Notes: generated by a model from the letters alone, not told the origin. Counted from the first letter of the stretch, positions 8,452 through 18,820 are shown. The stretch is 64,000 bases of DNA from Paenibacillus sp. FSL H7-0737 (GCF_000758545.1 NZ_CP009279.1:1612001-1676000), one strand, 5' to 3'. Program-made: numbers and translations.

Positions 8452-9399
8452 TTATTTTCCAAGAAATTGTTGTTCAAAGAATTCCAACTGGTACTCAAGG
8501 CTAAGCGGATCGTTAAAATAGAATGCTTTTGCATCAGCCTCGAATACGCGATTGTTTTTGACGGCAGGGATGCTCTTGTAGATTTCTGTATTCTGGAAGG
8601 AATTATCTTCATCCGCATTTTTACTGAAAATAACGTAATCGCCCAGATAATCCTTCAGCACTTCTGTCGAGACAGCAAAGAATCCATCCGTTTTGGTGCT
8701 TTCTTTTACTGTTTCTGGCATGCCAAGCTTGAAGTCCCCATAGAGGAGTTCAGTTCCGCGGCCAAAGTTATACCCGTATACATACAATTGCTTATTAAAG
8801 GTCTCAATAACAGAGACAGTTGCATTATCACCGATCTTCGCTCTGATTTCTTCACCCGCTTTTTTGGTACGGGCACTAAAATCATCGACCCAAGCTTGAG
8901 CTTCTTTTTCTTTGTTCACCAATTTGCCGACTTCCAGCTGTTGGGTTAAGTAATCCACTTTATTATAAGTATAAGTAACGGTTGGTGCGATTTGCTTGAA
9001 TTTATCGATATTCTTAATATCGGAGAGCCCGATGATCAGATCCGGCTGCAGTTCAATGATTTTCTCCAGACTTTCATCGCTAACTGCCTCTACGTCTTTT
9101 AGTTGCTCTTCAAAGCGCGGGTTAGTTTTGGACATTTCATCTACGCCCACAACAGGTACACCCAGTGCCATGACATTACCTGTTAAAAAACGGGTGAGTA
9201 CAACAACACGCTGAGGATGTGTTGGAACCTCAACAGGTCCATCTTCGGATTGATAAGTAAAGGTCGCACTTTCTGACTCCGCAGCAGGAGTAGAAGATGG
9301 GCTGTTTGTAGGACTAGCATCATTTTTCGCCTGGTTTCCCCCACAAGCACTAAGTGCAATCCCCATAATAAGTACAAACGGAATAAATATCTTTCTCAT
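8452..9399 (-). CDS. Iron-siderophore substrate-binding lipoprotein (FeuA/FhuD-like)
   Basis: 315 residues from the ATG at 9399. An upstream in-frame start 18 codons earlier lacks a ribosome binding site, whereas GGGGAGAA precedes this ATG. The lipoprotein signal ends LSAC with the lipidated Cys at 19. A Ser/Pro/Thr-rich linker and a TroA/periplasmic-binding fold follow, with HPQRVVVLTRFLTGNVMALG, LQPDLIIGLSD and a C-terminal FNDPLSLEYQLEF. It binds a ferric siderophore outside the cell and delivers it to the two FecCD permeases downstream. The siderophore type is not determinable. Expression is probably repressed by Fur and may be activated by the AraC-type regulator upstream. Confidence 0.93.
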   Translation of the reverse strand: MRKIFIPFVLIMGIALSACGGNQAKNDASPTNSPSSTPAAESESATFTYQSEDGPVEVPTHPQRVVVLTRFLTGNVMALGVPVVGVDEMSKTNPRFEEQLKDVEAVSDESLEKIIELQPDLIIGLSDIKNIDKFKQIAPTVTYTYNKVDYLTQQLEVGKLVNKEKEAQAWVDDFSARTKKAGEEIRAKIGDNATVSVIETFNKQLYVYGYNFGRGTELLYGDFKLGMPETVKESTKTDGFFAVSTEVLKDYLGDYVIFSKNADEDNSFQNTEIYKSIPAVKNNRVFEADAKAFYFNDPLSLEYQLEFFEQQFLGK

Positions 9400-9485
9400 T
9401 AAATAATTCTCCCCTTTTTTGTATGACAGTGTTACTTTGAACAATTCAAACAATGTAAATCAATCTTCAGCCTATGCCTTAGAGT

Positions 9486-9504
9486 GATTATGAGAATCAT
9501 TCGC
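9486..9504. promoter_or_regulatory. Candidate Fur box upstream of the siderophore uptake operon
   Basis: GATTATGAGAATCATTCGC matches the classical 19-bp consensus GATAATGATAATCATTATC at 15 positions. It lies in the 175-bp region between the AraC-type regulator gene and the lipoprotein start, inside a wider TGATTA...TAATCA inverted repeat. Iron-dependent repression is inferred. Confidence 0.65.
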
Positions 9505-9574
9505 ATTTGTAATCATTATAGGGATCACTCATGTGCCTAACCATGCCTTTTTGTTGGAAAAAAGACTTGGACTA

Positions 9575-11227
9575 TTATTTGCCTCCGAATAAAGCTACCG
9601 CTCGTCCTAGTTGTAAGCGAATCGAAGCCGGGTTATAAGGCACCCAATCATCCAGATCAAGAATATGGACTTTCTTCTGCTGCACTGCGGGAAGCTGGCT
9701 CCAATAAGGGGATTGAAAGATCGCTTCAGTATGCGCAGTAGAGCCTTTGGCATCGGGAAATACAATGACTAAAATTCGGTCTCCTGCATAATCTGCAAGA
9801 TCTGAAACCCCGATCGAAATCGAATGGAACTGATCTCCCAATCTTTTTATCTCGTTGTCAATCAAGGTCGGTGCTCTAAGTCCAAGGGATTGGTACATCA
9901 CATAACCTACATTCCTTGCTCCGTAAACGAGTAGCTCCTCAGGCTTGATTACCAGAATGGTGATGATATCGTTAGCGACTGTGCTGTGCTGTACTATTTC
10001 TCGGGCTTCTAGCTCTTCTTGTTCAAAATCCTTCAGCCACTGCTCCGCCCGTTCACTCCGCTGAATGGCTCGGCCGATTAGGCGTAGCTGATCTTTCCAG
10101 CCGATTTCGTTCCAAGAGATCTCCATAATAGGTGCTACAGCTCGCAGCTGCCCGGCCTTCAATCCGTATTCCTCCAGATGTTCTTTGGCCGCAATAATCA
10201 GTTCAACGTTGGCATCAATTAATAGCGATCTGATCTGTTCAGCCGAGCTGTTTGTATTGATAAACTTCATCGACTGCGGTGGCTCCTGATCCGAAAGATT
10301 CAAATATTCACTACTTTCAGAGATGGTTACCGCAGGTTCTAAGCCAAGTAACAGCAAATGGCTTGCATAAGGGGTAAGCATTACGGCAACTCGCTGGAAA
10401 GAGCTTCGGCTGTAACCAGACGGAGATGCGCCTGTCTGCAGCTTAAAACGACGACTGAGATAAAATTCATCCTTGTAGCCTACCTTTAGCGCAATTTCCC
10501 TAAGTGTGCCTGAACCGTTAAGCAAAAGCTCCTTGGCACTATGAACCCGTAGCCGCGACAGATATTCGCTCTGGCTGAAGCCTGTCACCTGCTTAAACAA
10601 CGTTGAATAATGCGAGCTGCTTACACCCGCAATGGCGGCTAAGTGCTCACGTGTTATTTTTTCGCTAAAGTGATTCTCCAGGTAAGAAATGCTCCGTTCC
10701 ATCGATGGTTGCTCGTTAACTGTATATCTGGCTTCCTGCTGTTCGAGCAATTGTAGAATAATCTGATGAAAAAGCATTTGATTCTGTACATGGCGTGTTT
10801 CTCGATCTGGCAGTCGGTGAAGATACAATTCCTTGACACTGGATACAATAGTAGGCTCATAAGGAAACAACAGCATATTTGTACTCGAAGCCATTTCGCT
10901 TTTTCGTATCATCGCACCGCCTGGTATAGCCTGAGTCTGCTCTTGAATCCAGATGGTGAGCTTATAGGCATGAAGCGGCTGCTGGAGATTTGTAATTAAA
11001 GAGGCATGAGTATTAGCGGGGAGAAGGATTACGCTTCCTTCCGTAAGCTCATAAGTCAGATTATTAACCTCAAGGCTCCCTTTACCAGCGGCAACGGCCA
11101 GTAATACGGTTAGATTCTCATGAATCTGAACTCTTGGTAGATTTGAGGTCCCATACATCGATTGAATGCTGCCAGCGCTATATAAAGGAAAATGAGATTC
11201 GGCCCATTCCGGGATAACGTTATTCAA
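9575..11227 (-). CDS. AraC-family regulator fused to a siderophore-binding-like domain (Btr-like)
   Basis: About 550 residues. The N-terminal part (to about 170) is a cupin-like AraC sensor (NLTVLLAVAAGKGSLEVNNL). Two AraC helix-turn-helix units follow at about 175-275 (HLAAIAGVSSSHYSTLFKQV; IALKVGYKDEFYLSRRFK). The C-terminal 270 residues resemble a FecB/FhuD ligand-binding domain. This is the architecture of Bacillus subtilis Btr, which senses Fe-bacillibactin and activates feuABC. The gene sits directly upstream of, and co-oriented with, a FeuABC-like set, which fits the same role. The TTG at 11227 is preferred: GGAGG lies 7 nt before it, while the longer TTG start at 11260 has no ribosome binding site. 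Confidence 0.9.
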   Translation of the reverse strand: MNNVIPEWAESHFPLYSAGSIQSMYGTSNLPRVQIHENLTVLLAVAAGKGSLEVNNLTYELTEGSVILLPANTHASLITNLQQPLHAYKLTIWIQEQTQAIPGGAMIRKSEMASSTNMLLFPYEPTIVSSVKELYLHRLPDRETRHVQNQMLFHQIILQLLEQQEARYTVNEQPSMERSISYLENHFSEKITREHLAAIAGVSSSHYSTLFKQVTGFSQSEYLSRLRVHSAKELLLNGSGTLREIALKVGYKDEFYLSRRFKLQTGASPSGYSRSSFQRVAVMLTPYASHLLLLGLEPAVTISESSEYLNLSDQEPPQSMKFINTNSSAEQIRSLLIDANVELIIAAKEHLEEYGLKAGQLRAVAPIMEISWNEIGWKDQLRLIGRAIQRSERAEQWLKDFEQEELEAREIVQHSTVANDIITILVIKPEELLVYGARNVGYVMYQSLGLRAPTLIDNEIKRLGDQFHSISIGVSDLADYAGDRILVIVFPDAKGSTAHTEAIFQSPYWSQLPAVQQKKVHILDLDDWVPYNPASIRLQLGRAVALFGGK

Positions 11228-11454
11228 AATAAGGCCTCCGTTACTTGAATATATTTTCAAACTATAATGCTATGGATCGAACTGTATTATTGACGTCTGT
11301 GGAACTAATTATAACATCTTACCTTTTTAGATAAGCCTGTTAATTATCTGCCCTATTATTCTTTTTAAAGGATACGTCTGTCCAAGAGAAAGCATATTGG
11401 ATCGAATATATATACTACCAGGTATTCTTCATCCATTTTAAAGAGGTGATTAAG

Positions 11455-12288
11455 ATGAAAAAGCAGACAGCCTCCACTAAGAAGCGAAGGCTTCTCGCCA
11501 GTCCTAAGCCCAAACGTAATCTGAATCCTAAAGCAACAGCCCAGACTATCAACTTCGCGGTAATTGGGGATAGTCATGTGGGATATGGGAATAGCGCAAG
11601 CATTTTTAGAAATCTATTGCCAAAGGCTGTAGGGAGCGGGAATAAGAGATTTGTTATTTTTGGAGGAGATAACACGCAAGCGGGAGCGAATCATGGAAAT
11701 AATGCAAATGCCTATTACAAGGACTTCAAGGATACAGTAACTAGCACGCTCGGAAGTATCCCCTATAAAGCATCGATAGGAAATTGGGAGGCAAGTACCC
11801 AGTCCTTATTCACGCAATATTTAGGTGCAGTAGAAGGGCAAATGAATTTCCCTGGGACACAGGGTAAGGTGAAGTACGTGTGGCTTAATTGTGCTCTGGG
11901 TCTGTTCACTCCGGGAAGCATAAATATATTGAAAAATTTAGATGATCAGCATTTTTATATTATTGATTTTCATTGGCCTTTAAAAGTGGGCGGGATCACG
12001 GTCGATCCTAGCCATGTATTAAGCGCGGCGGAGACTGCTAAGTTTTTTGCAGCTATTCCTACGAAAGTGAGGGATAAAGTGCTAGCTATTTTCACACATC
12101 ATGGACATTTGTTTTATCGAAAGCTTACTAATATATATCCAGGTTATACAAATACAAAATTCTTTGTGTGCGGATGTTCGGGTGATTATAAATGTAAGCC
12201 GAGTGGTGATCGCGGTTATTACAACGCCACATTAACCATCAATGGGACGGCATTGAATGTCGATGCTTTTAAGGTAGCGGTCACTTAG
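11455..12288 (+). CDS. Calcineurin-like metallophosphoesterase
   Basis: 277 residues, with a very basic N-terminus (about 28 residues, KKQTASTKKRRLLASPKPKR) and no signal peptide. The metallophosphatase motifs are in order: FAVIGDSHVGYG (D and H), FGGDNTQ, GNWE where GNHE is usual, and FTHHGH. The change of the active-site His to Trp in GNWE is notable and may lower activity or change the substrate. The start at ATG 11455 was chosen because AGAGGTGA is well spaced; an in-frame GTG at 11446 overlaps that site. It stands alone with its own terminator. The substrate is unknown. Confidence 0.8.
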   Translation: MKKQTASTKKRRLLASPKPKRNLNPKATAQTINFAVIGDSHVGYGNSASIFRNLLPKAVGSGNKRFVIFGGDNTQAGANHGNNANAYYKDFKDTVTSTLGSIPYKASIGNWEASTQSLFTQYLGAVEGQMNFPGTQGKVKYVWLNCALGLFTPGSINILKNLDDQHFYIIDFHWPLKVGGITVDPSHVLSAAETAKFFAAIPTKVRDKVLAIFTHHGHLFYRKLTNIYPGYTNTKFFVCGCSGDYKCKPSGDRGYYNATLTINGTALNVDAFKVAVT

Positions 12289-12312
12289 TGAAGAAGTGGA
12301 TGCGGTTAAAAT

Positions 12313-12353
12313 AAAACGCTAATTTTCGGGAGATAACCGAGATTAGCGTTTTT
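12313..12353 (+). terminator. Intrinsic terminator after the metallophosphatase
   Basis: AAACGCTAAT pairs with ATTAGCGTTT, with an inner TCGG/CCGA pair, and T-rich sequence follows. Confidence 0.88.
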
Positions 12354-12477
12354 CTTATATTAAGAATAACCCATTAACCATGGAGTCACAGGTAAATAAT
12401 AAGTAAGCGGGATTATTTAACATATTTGTATAATAGTTTATATATGTATTGAATAAATTTATTTAGGAGGGCTACCC

Positions 12478-13638
12478 ATGAAAGAACTATTATTTCATTC
12501 TTTAGAACAGGCGGGTGTGTCGGCTTACGGTGTAGAGCGCATACGTATAGCAGCTGCACAAATGGTTGAAGACAACATCACACCGGCACAAGTTATTGTT
12601 GCTGCGAGAAAGGGGATGCTACTGGTCCATCAAGCGAACGGGAAATTCGGTCCAGAGCCAGGCGCAGCGGAATTAACTGTAGATGCTATTTATCCACTGT
12701 GTTCCATAACAAAACTGTTTACGGCAACCGCTATAATGATGTTAATGGAACAAGGGAAGATTGGTCTAAACAGACCTGTTTCCGATTACATCCCCGAATT
12801 TACAGGTGAAGGCAAAACTAAGGTATGCGTACATCACTTATTGACACATACCTCTGGCCTGGAGGGTGAGGTGATTTGGCAGAACGGACAGTTGAAAAAG
12901 GAACAAGGAGAGTACCCTCCACACGAACCTAATCAAGATCCAGATCAGCATAAGTACTTATATGGCGGTTATGATGCACCGCTTAGTAACGAACCTGGTA
13001 CGGTCATGTCTTATTGCGGGTATGGCTATGAGCTGTTGGGTGAAATCATCCGGCGCGTTAGCGGACAGGCTTATGATGTATTCGTAAAGGAAACCATTTT
13101 TAAACCGCTTGGTATGGAAAATACATATTATCGTGTACCCATGGATGTGCGGGACAAAGTAGTAAGACGTGCACCAGAAGCAGCGTGCGCGGAATGGGTG
13201 GACAGCGAGTATAATTTGAATTCCGTATCTGCGGGGGGCGGCGCTTACTCGACGGCTATGGATTTGGCTGTCTTTGGCCAGATGTTTCTTAACGGTGGGA
13301 TATATAACGGAGTACGATTTCTTAGTCCGGTAACCGTAAAAGAAATGACCCGCAACCAAATTCCAGGCGTATCCTCACAATATAGAAACGAGGTTTTTCC
13401 AGAAGCGTATTGGGGGTACGGATGGGCGATTAACGGCTCGAAGCGTGATGGTGGAGATTTGTTTTCTCCAGAAGCCTATTCACACTGGGGCGCGGCAGGT
13501 CCTTTCCTCTGCGTTGATCCGATTTATCAGACAGTTACGGTGCATTTATCTGTAGAGCTAGATCACCAGAAGCCATTTAAAAATATGTATGTGGATTACT
13601 TCAATAATACTGTTCTGGCAGCCATCACTGATCTTTAA
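12478..13638 (+). CDS. Serine hydrolase, class C beta-lactamase family
   Basis: 386 residues. The active-site SITK (Ser76, Lys79) matches SxxK. Tyr179 in SYCGYGYE occupies the YxN position, with Gly replacing Asn, and HWGAAG near residue 340 stands for the HxG/KTG motif. LLTHTSGL is the usual conserved loop. No signal peptide is present, so this is probably a cytoplasmic esterase, amidase or peptidase rather than an antibiotic-resistance enzyme. AGGAGGG precedes the ATG. It is monocistronic, with the AraC gene converging from the right. The substrate is unknown. Confidence 0.88.
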   Translation: MKELLFHSLEQAGVSAYGVERIRIAAAQMVEDNITPAQVIVAARKGMLLVHQANGKFGPEPGAAELTVDAIYPLCSITKLFTATAIMMLMEQGKIGLNRPVSDYIPEFTGEGKTKVCVHHLLTHTSGLEGEVIWQNGQLKKEQGEYPPHEPNQDPDQHKYLYGGYDAPLSNEPGTVMSYCGYGYELLGEIIRRVSGQAYDVFVKETIFKPLGMENTYYRVPMDVRDKVVRRAPEAACAEWVDSEYNLNSVSAGGGAYSTAMDLAVFGQMFLNGGIYNGVRFLSPVTVKEMTRNQIPGVSSQYRNEVFPEAYWGYGWAINGSKRDGGDLFSPEAYSHWGAAGPFLCVDPIYQTVTVHLSVELDHQKPFKNMYVDYFNNTVLAAITDL

Positions 13639-13673
13639 TCCTCTTTTTAGTTTTTTTGTCGTGTTATCTATAC

Positions 13674-14951
13674 TTAAAGCGTGCTTTCCCAGTTTCTTCT
13701 GAATTGTTTAGGGGTGGTGCCAGTATATTTCTTAAACACTTTGGTAAAATAGCTCTGGTCATTGAAATGTAGCCTCGTAGCGATATCAGATAAGCTAATG
13801 CCCGGTAATTCGATTAATCGTTTGGCTTCTACAATCCGCTCGAATTGAATAAAATCACTGATGGTGAATCCTGTTTCCTTCTTAAATAATAGGGAGAGAT
13901 AGCTTCTGTTCAATCCAGCGACTTCAGCCAGCTTATCTAAGGAGAGTTCCTCATATAAGTGATTAAAAATATAGTTCTGACAGAGGGCCACGGTGCGCGA
14001 AAGTTTCGCCATCCGGCTCTCTTTGACATGGTCGGCGAAATCGCAAAGCGCATTAAGAATAGCATGATCTACAGCCGGAACATCCTTTAGTTCTTCGATA
14101 TGCTGGATATGAAAGTCGCTGAGGGTATAAGAAATCTCCCAATACAGTCCTCCATCTATTGCTGCACGAGTAGCGAGCGTAATACAGGAGATCGCCAGAT
14201 TTTTTTTGTTGCGTAAATGGCTCTTCTTGGAGAGTACTCCGTAATTGTCTTCGGAGAAGGTTGCTTGGACACGAAGTAGCTCAGCCTTATTTCCATTTTT
14301 GATATGGTGAAATAAGGATTTTTCCAGCATGGGTTCGTGGTGCAGCCATGTATTCTCACGTCGATAGGAAACATCCAAGTCCAAACTGCCTGCGGGAGGC
14401 TGTTTATGCTCAAGAGTTCGGGTGTCGAGTAGCAGTTCGCTAAGAGATAACGTCTTTCCGGTGACGAGCGAGTACATCAGCATAGCGGTATGGTAGAGTC
14501 TCATTTTATTTAGCACGGTCAAGCTGCGGTAGTATTTCATCCATTGCTCTTGAAGCTTTAATGGAACTTCATGGTCACGCATCAGACTTGTCATATTGTC
14601 CTCTGAAAGGTGAGTATAAAGTGTAGGACCGATCACAATGCTTCCCCCGTTACTGCTGCCTGAGGGCAGATGGAGAAGGATGTAATTCTCTAGGAAGTTA
14701 GTGGTGCGAATGATCGGTATAGAGGCATTTGAGCTATCGTGCTTAGAGTTGTTCTCGCTTTTAGTAGAGTCTGCAATTTCTGAAAGAAGCTCGTTGAGGT
14801 TATGAACCCACGGGGCGCTCTCTGAAGAGGAAGGCAGCGCTAGCTCGATTCTCCGATTGGCATCTAGCAGAAACACAGGAATTTGCAGCGATTCATACAA
14901 CACTTTACAAATATATTGAGCTCCTTCATGACCGTCCAAATGATTCAACAT
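13674..14951 (-). CDS. AraC-family transcriptional regulator beside GH3 gene
   Basis: 425 residues from the ATG at 14951. The upstream in-frame start at 14984 is rejected because GAGGAGG lies 8 nt before 14951, inside the longer frame. The last 100 residues hold two AraC helix-turn-helix motifs (KLAEVAGLNRSYLSLLFKKETGF; IATRLHFNDQSYFTKVFKKYTG). The first 300 residues form a sensor domain of unclear family. The gene is divergent from a GH3 beta-glucosidase at 15063, so it probably activates that gene in response to a glucoside or its breakdown product. The function of the sensor domain is unknown. Confidence 0.88.
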   Translation of the reverse strand: MLNHLDGHEGAQYICKVLYESLQIPVFLLDANRRIELALPSSSESAPWVHNLNELLSEIADSTKSENNSKHDSSNASIPIIRTTNFLENYILLHLPSGSSNGGSIVIGPTLYTHLSEDNMTSLMRDHEVPLKLQEQWMKYYRSLTVLNKMRLYHTAMLMYSLVTGKTLSLSELLLDTRTLEHKQPPAGSLDLDVSYRRENTWLHHEPMLEKSLFHHIKNGNKAELLRVQATFSEDNYGVLSKKSHLRNKKNLAISCITLATRAAIDGGLYWEISYTLSDFHIQHIEELKDVPAVDHAILNALCDFADHVKESRMAKLSRTVALCQNYIFNHLYEELSLDKLAEVAGLNRSYLSLLFKKETGFTISDFIQFERIVEAKRLIELPGISLSDIATRLHFNDQSYFTKVFKKYTGTTPKQFRRNWESTL

Positions 14952-15005
14952 TCTTTCAACCTCCTCGCCCAACCAGAATACCAAAAATACAATGATAATG
15001 CCATA

Positions 15006-15025
15006 AATCTAACATGAAGTAGATT
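15006..15025. promoter_or_regulatory. Inverted repeat between AraC and GH3 genes
   Basis: AATCTA-N8-TAGATT, a perfect 6-bp dyad in the 111-bp divergent intergenic region, 38 bp before the GH3 start. It is a candidate operator for the adjacent regulator; AraC proteins more often use direct repeats, so certainty is low. Confidence 0.4.
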
Positions 15026-15062
15026 AAAATGGGGATAGTATACATTCAGAGGAGGTATTTTT

Positions 15063-17327
15063 ATGAAAACCAATATTCATGAACTCATATCACAAATGAC
15101 CCTTGAGGAGAAAGCAGGACTCTGCTCAGGGCTTGATTTCTGGAATACAAAGGGCATTGAACGACTCGGAATCCCCTCTTTAATGGTAACGGACGGACCC
15201 CATGGTTTACGCAAGCAAAAAGAGAGCGCCGATCACCTCGGACTCCATAACAGTGTACCCGCGACTTGTTTTCCTTCGGCAGCAGGGATGGCTTCTTCCT
15301 GGGATCGGGAGTTAATCGGGCGTGTAGGTAAAGCACTCGGGAAAGAGTGTCAAGCAGAGAACGTTGCTGTTCTGCTCGGACCGGGAACAAATATTAAGCG
15401 CTCTCCACTGAACGGTCGTAACTTTGAATATTTTTCGGAAGACCCTTATCTTTCCTCGGAGATGGGTGGGAATCATATCAAAGGTGTGCAAAGTGAAGGG
15501 GTAGGCACCTCGCTTAAGCATTTTGCTGCTAATAATCAGGAACACCGGAGAATGTCTGTAGATGCTGTGATTGATGAGCGGACGCTACGAGAAATTTATT
15601 TGGCTAGCTTTGAAGGCGCAGTTAAGCAGAGTCAGCCATGGAGCGTGATGTGCTCTTACAATCGGGTAAATGGTGAATATGCCTCCGAGAGTGAATTTCT
15701 CCTGACAAAGATTCTTAGAGAGGAATGGGGCTACAAGGGATTCGTCGTTTCCGACTGGGGAGCGGTTAATGAACGGGTGAAGGCTCTACAAGCAGGACTG
15801 GAGCTGGAAATGCCGTCACCCGGAGGCATTGGTGATGCCAAGATTGTCGCAGCAGTACAAAGTGGCGAGCTGTCTGAAGAAACGTTAGATCTTGCAGTGG
15901 AACGGTTACTTACCTTTGTTTTTAAGGCGGTGGAGAACCGTAAAGATAATGCTTCATTTAATGCTGATGAGCATCACCGTCTGGCTCGTGAAGTGGCGCG
16001 GGAGAGTATGGTTCTCCTTAGAAATGAGGAAGGCATTCTGCCGCTGTCAAAGCAAGGAACGATTGCGGTCATTGGCGAGTTTGCTAGAAATCCGCGTTAT
16101 CAGGGCGGGGGCAGCTCACATGTGAATCCGACGAAATTGGACGATGCTTTTGAAGAGATGAAGGCCCATGCAGGTTCTGCCGAACTGCTATATGCGCAAG
16201 GATATGAACTGAATCATGACGGGATTAATGAAGCTTTGCTACAAGAGGCACGGGATACAGCGGCAAAAGGGGATGTAGCCGTATTGTTCCTTGGACTTCC
16301 GGATAACTATGAATCAGAGGGTTATGATCGTAGTCATTTGTCGCTTCCAGAGAGCCATAAAGCGTTGATCGAAGCAGTGTCTGAGGTGCAAAGCAATATC
16401 GTTGTTGTACTCAGCAATGGTTCACCCATAGAAATGCCTTGGATTCATAAAACTAAGGGGATTCTTGAAGGTTATCTAGGCGGTCAGGCTTTTGGCGGTG
16501 CAGTGGCAGATTTACTGTTTGGAGAGGTTAGTCCAAGTGGTAAACTGGCAGAGACCTTTCCGATGAAGCTGAGCGATAATCCATCCTTTCTTAATTTCCC
16601 AGGTGAAGGGGATACGGTAGAGTACAAAGAAGGCTTGTTTGTAGGCTATCGTTATTATGATAAAAAAGAGCTTGAACCGCTGTTTCCTTTCGGCTTCGGA
16701 CTAAGCTACACAGCGTTTCAATACAGCAATTTGAGAATCTCCAAGAGCAGTATAAAAGATACCGAGAACGTACAAGTTACGGCCACCGTCAAAAACACGG
16801 GTACTCGCGCAGGAAAAGAAATCGTTCAGCTCTATGTTAGCGATGTGAAGAGCAGCGTGATCCGTCCACTTAAGGAGCTTAAGGGCTTCCAGAAGATAGA
16901 GCTTCAGCCTAGGGAAGAGCAAGAGGTTTCTTTTGAACTGGATAAACGCTCCTTTGCTTATTACAACGTTAACATTGGTGATTGGCATGTGGAAAGTGGA
17001 GTCTTTGAGATTGCTATCGGTTCATCTTCGCGGGATATTCGTCTGACTGCTTCTATTGAAGTGGAATCGACTGCTCCGCTTGCATTAAGTTATCATCGCA
17101 ACAGTACCGTTGGTGATTTGCTGGACAATCCACGCACGGCAGATAAAGTGAAGAAGTTCAGCAGTATTTTTGGCATGGAAGGTGCGATGGATGATAATCC
17201 GGAAATGTTCATGGCGATGATGAAATATATGCCGCTACGGGCGCTGGTTGGGTTCGGTCAAGGGAAATACACAGAAGAAGATTTAGCCAAGGATCTGCAA
17301 GAATTTAATGCTTTGGCTGTAGAGTAG
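15063..17327 (+). CDS. Glycoside hydrolase family 3 beta-glucosidase
   Basis: 754 residues without signal peptide. The GH3 N-terminal barrel carries [12 protein letters not shown] and the nucleophile Asp231 in FVVSDWGAV. The C-terminal alpha/beta domain has [10 protein letters not shown], which supplies the acid/base Glu. A fibronectin-III-like domain follows at about 560-650 ([21 protein letters not shown]), and an extra tail of about 80 residues ends the protein. The expected role is release of glucose (or a related sugar) from beta-linked oligosaccharides inside the cell. AGAGGAGG precedes the ATG. Control by the divergent AraC protein is likely. Exact sugar specificity is not readable. 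Confidence 0.94.
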   Translation: MKTNIHELISQMTLEEKAGLCSGLDFWNTKGIERLGIPSLMVTDGPHGLRKQKESADHLGLHNSVPATCFPSAAGMASSWDRELIGRVGKALGKECQAENVAVLLGPGTNIKRSPLNGRNFEYFSEDPYLSSEMGGNHIKGVQSEGVGTSLKHFAANNQEHRRMSVDAVIDERTLREIYLASFEGAVKQSQPWSVMCSYNRVNGEYASESEFLLTKILREEWGYKGFVVSDWGAVNERVKALQAGLELEMPSPGGIGDAKIVAAVQSGELSEETLDLAVERLLTFVFKAVENRKDNASFNADEHHRLAREVARESMVLLRNEEGILPLSKQGTIAVIGEFARNPRYQGGGSSHVNPTKLDDAFEEMKAHAGSAELLYAQGYELNHDGINEALLQEARDTAAKGDVAVLFLGLPDNYESEGYDRSHLSLPESHKALIEAVSEVQSNIVVVLSNGSPIEMPWIHKTKGILEGYLGGQAFGGAVADLLFGEVSPSGKLAETFPMKLSDNPSFLNFPGEGDTVEYKEGLFVGYRYYDKKELEPLFPFGFGLSYTAFQYSNLRISKSSIKDTENVQVTATVKNTGTRAGKEIVQLYVSDVKSSVIRPLKELKGFQKIELQPREEQEVSFELDKRSFAYYNVNIGDWHVESGVFEIAIGSSSRDIRLTASIEVESTAPLALSYHRNSTVGDLLDNPRTADKVKKFSSIFGMEGAMDDNPEMFMAMMKYMPLRALVGFGQGKYTEEDLAKDLQEFNALAVE

Positions 17328-17375
17328 GAGATAGAAAAGGCCAAGTCTGATCTTTAATAAAAATCTAATATAAGT

Positions 17376-17428
17376 AAGCCAGTAGTTCATATTAGTCATT
17401 TATAATATGCACCACTGGCTTTTTTTTA
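17376..17428 (+). terminator. Intrinsic terminator after GH3 gene
   Basis: AAGCCAGT at 17376 pairs with ACTGGCTT, with further pairing of TTCATATTA and TATAATATG inside, followed by eight T. Confidence 0.88.
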
Positions 17429-17493
17429 TATTTCGTGTTCGGCTACCGTGATCCGTAAACTTGATGATTGTGGCATGATTTCATAGGTGTGCT

Positions 17494-18702
17494 TCAACGC
17501 TTTCTTGAAGGAAATCCGTATTCTTTAGCGCGCCACGCTACTAGTAGCGCAAGAATTAATAGAATAAACAGTACCCACGGGAAGGAGCGGACACCAACTG
17601 TTTCAATAAGAATCCCACCCATCACGCCGCCACCGCCGATAGCTAGGTTCCATGCCGTCACTAACATCGACTGGGCCACATCTGCACTTTCGCCAGCTGC
17701 TTCAGCAACTGCTGTTTGTAGCAAAGTAGCCGCTCCTCCGAACGTCAACCCCCATACAGCAACCACTAGATAGATCACTATGGGTTGGCTGCTGCTAATG
17801 CCCAGTGCAATGGATGACAAGGCGAAAGCAACGAGGCTGTTAAGAACCAATGGACGTAGTTTACGGTCGATCAAAATACCGATGACCCAGATGCCAATAA
17901 GCGCAGTAATGCCGAAAATAAGCAGTACCAAGTCAACGCGCTGGGTAAGCCCAGCCTGAGTAAGATAGGGTGCAATGTAGGTATACAGGATGTTATGTGC
18001 TAGCACCCATGTCAGAACGACAAACAGTACCGGCCGTACCCCTGGAATAACAAAAACCTTGTAGAGAGGGAGCCGCTTATCAGGAGCCCCCCCTGGATAG
18101 TCCGGTAGCTTCCAAAGTACCCAGCCGACCAGCATCAGAGCCAGCAGCGACATGATCCCGAAGATGGAGCGCCAGCCCACAAGAGTGCCAAGAAGTGTTC
18201 CAGCAGGGACTCCGAGTGCCAGAGCTAGAGGCGTGCCAACCATCGCTACCGCCATTGCTCGTCCCTTGAGTGACTCCGGCACCATGCGCCGGGCATAACC
18301 TGCTATCATGCCCCATAAGACTCCAGCGGATACACCTGCGAAGAACCGAGCTGCCAGCGTAAGTATATAATTGGAAGAAAAAGTGGTGACGGTGTTGAAT
18401 ACGAGAAAACCAAGGATGCACATTAGTAGCAGTGGTCGCCGCCGCCATCCACGCGTCATGGTGGTTAAGGGAATCGCGGCCAACAGTGAACCAAGGGCGT
18501 ACAAAGTGACAAGTTGACCCGCAAGGGCCTCGGAGACACCAAGCCCATCACCTATTTGGAGCAACAAGCCGGCCGGAATCGTTTCGGTAAGAATACAGAT
18601 AAACCCCGTCATAGCAAGGGCGAGTAATCCTGCCCATGGTAAATGTTCAGAAGAGGGAGTACTGGAGGCACTTTGTGTGGCAGAAGTTGTGTTTTGGGTC
18701 AT
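17494..18702 (-). CDS. MFS transporter, DHA1 (AraJ/YdhP-like) family
   Basis: 402 residues with 12 predicted helices. It has the family's ETIPAGLL motif in helix 1 and TRGWRRRPLLL at the helix 2-3 loop; GVLWGMIAGYARRMVP, LALGVPAGTLLGTLVGWRSIF (motif C region) and GGAATLLQTAVAEAA also fit sugar or drug efflux permeases of the AraJ type. GAGAGGTG precedes the ATG. It shares orientation with the serine hydrolase at 18821, but a hairpin lies between them. Efflux of a small molecule is the likely role. Confidence 0.92.
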   Translation of the reverse strand: MTQNTTSATQSASSTPSSEHLPWAGLLALAMTGFICILTETIPAGLLLQIGDGLGVSEALAGQLVTLYALGSLLAAIPLTTMTRGWRRRPLLLMCILGFLVFNTVTTFSSNYILTLAARFFAGVSAGVLWGMIAGYARRMVPESLKGRAMAVAMVGTPLALALGVPAGTLLGTLVGWRSIFGIMSLLALMLVGWVLWKLPDYPGGAPDKRLPLYKVFVIPGVRPVLFVVLTWVLAHNILYTYIAPYLTQAGLTQRVDLVLLIFGITALIGIWVIGILIDRKLRPLVLNSLVAFALSSIALGISSSQPIVIYLVVAVWGLTFGGAATLLQTAVAEAAGESADVAQSMLVTAWNLAIGGGGVMGGILIETVGVRSFPWVLFILLILALLVAWRAKEYGFPSRKR

Positions 18703-18772
18703 TGGAGAAGCACCTCTCTTTTAAATTGTAAAAAACTCAATGATACACACTCGAATAGGATTTACTAGACAG

Positions 18773-18809
18773 AGAGCCTAGACCGGTTCATTCCGGACCA
18801 AGGCTCTTT
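18773..18809. terminator. Hairpin between serine hydrolase and MFS genes
   Basis: AGAGCCT...AGGCTCT with an inner CCGG-rich stem forms a stable hairpin of about 14 pairs. It lies downstream of the serine hydrolase on the minus strand; the T-tract is weak, so it may terminate only partly and allow read-through into the MFS gene. Confidence 0.6.
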
Positions 18810-18820
18810 GTGTTCGTTCT

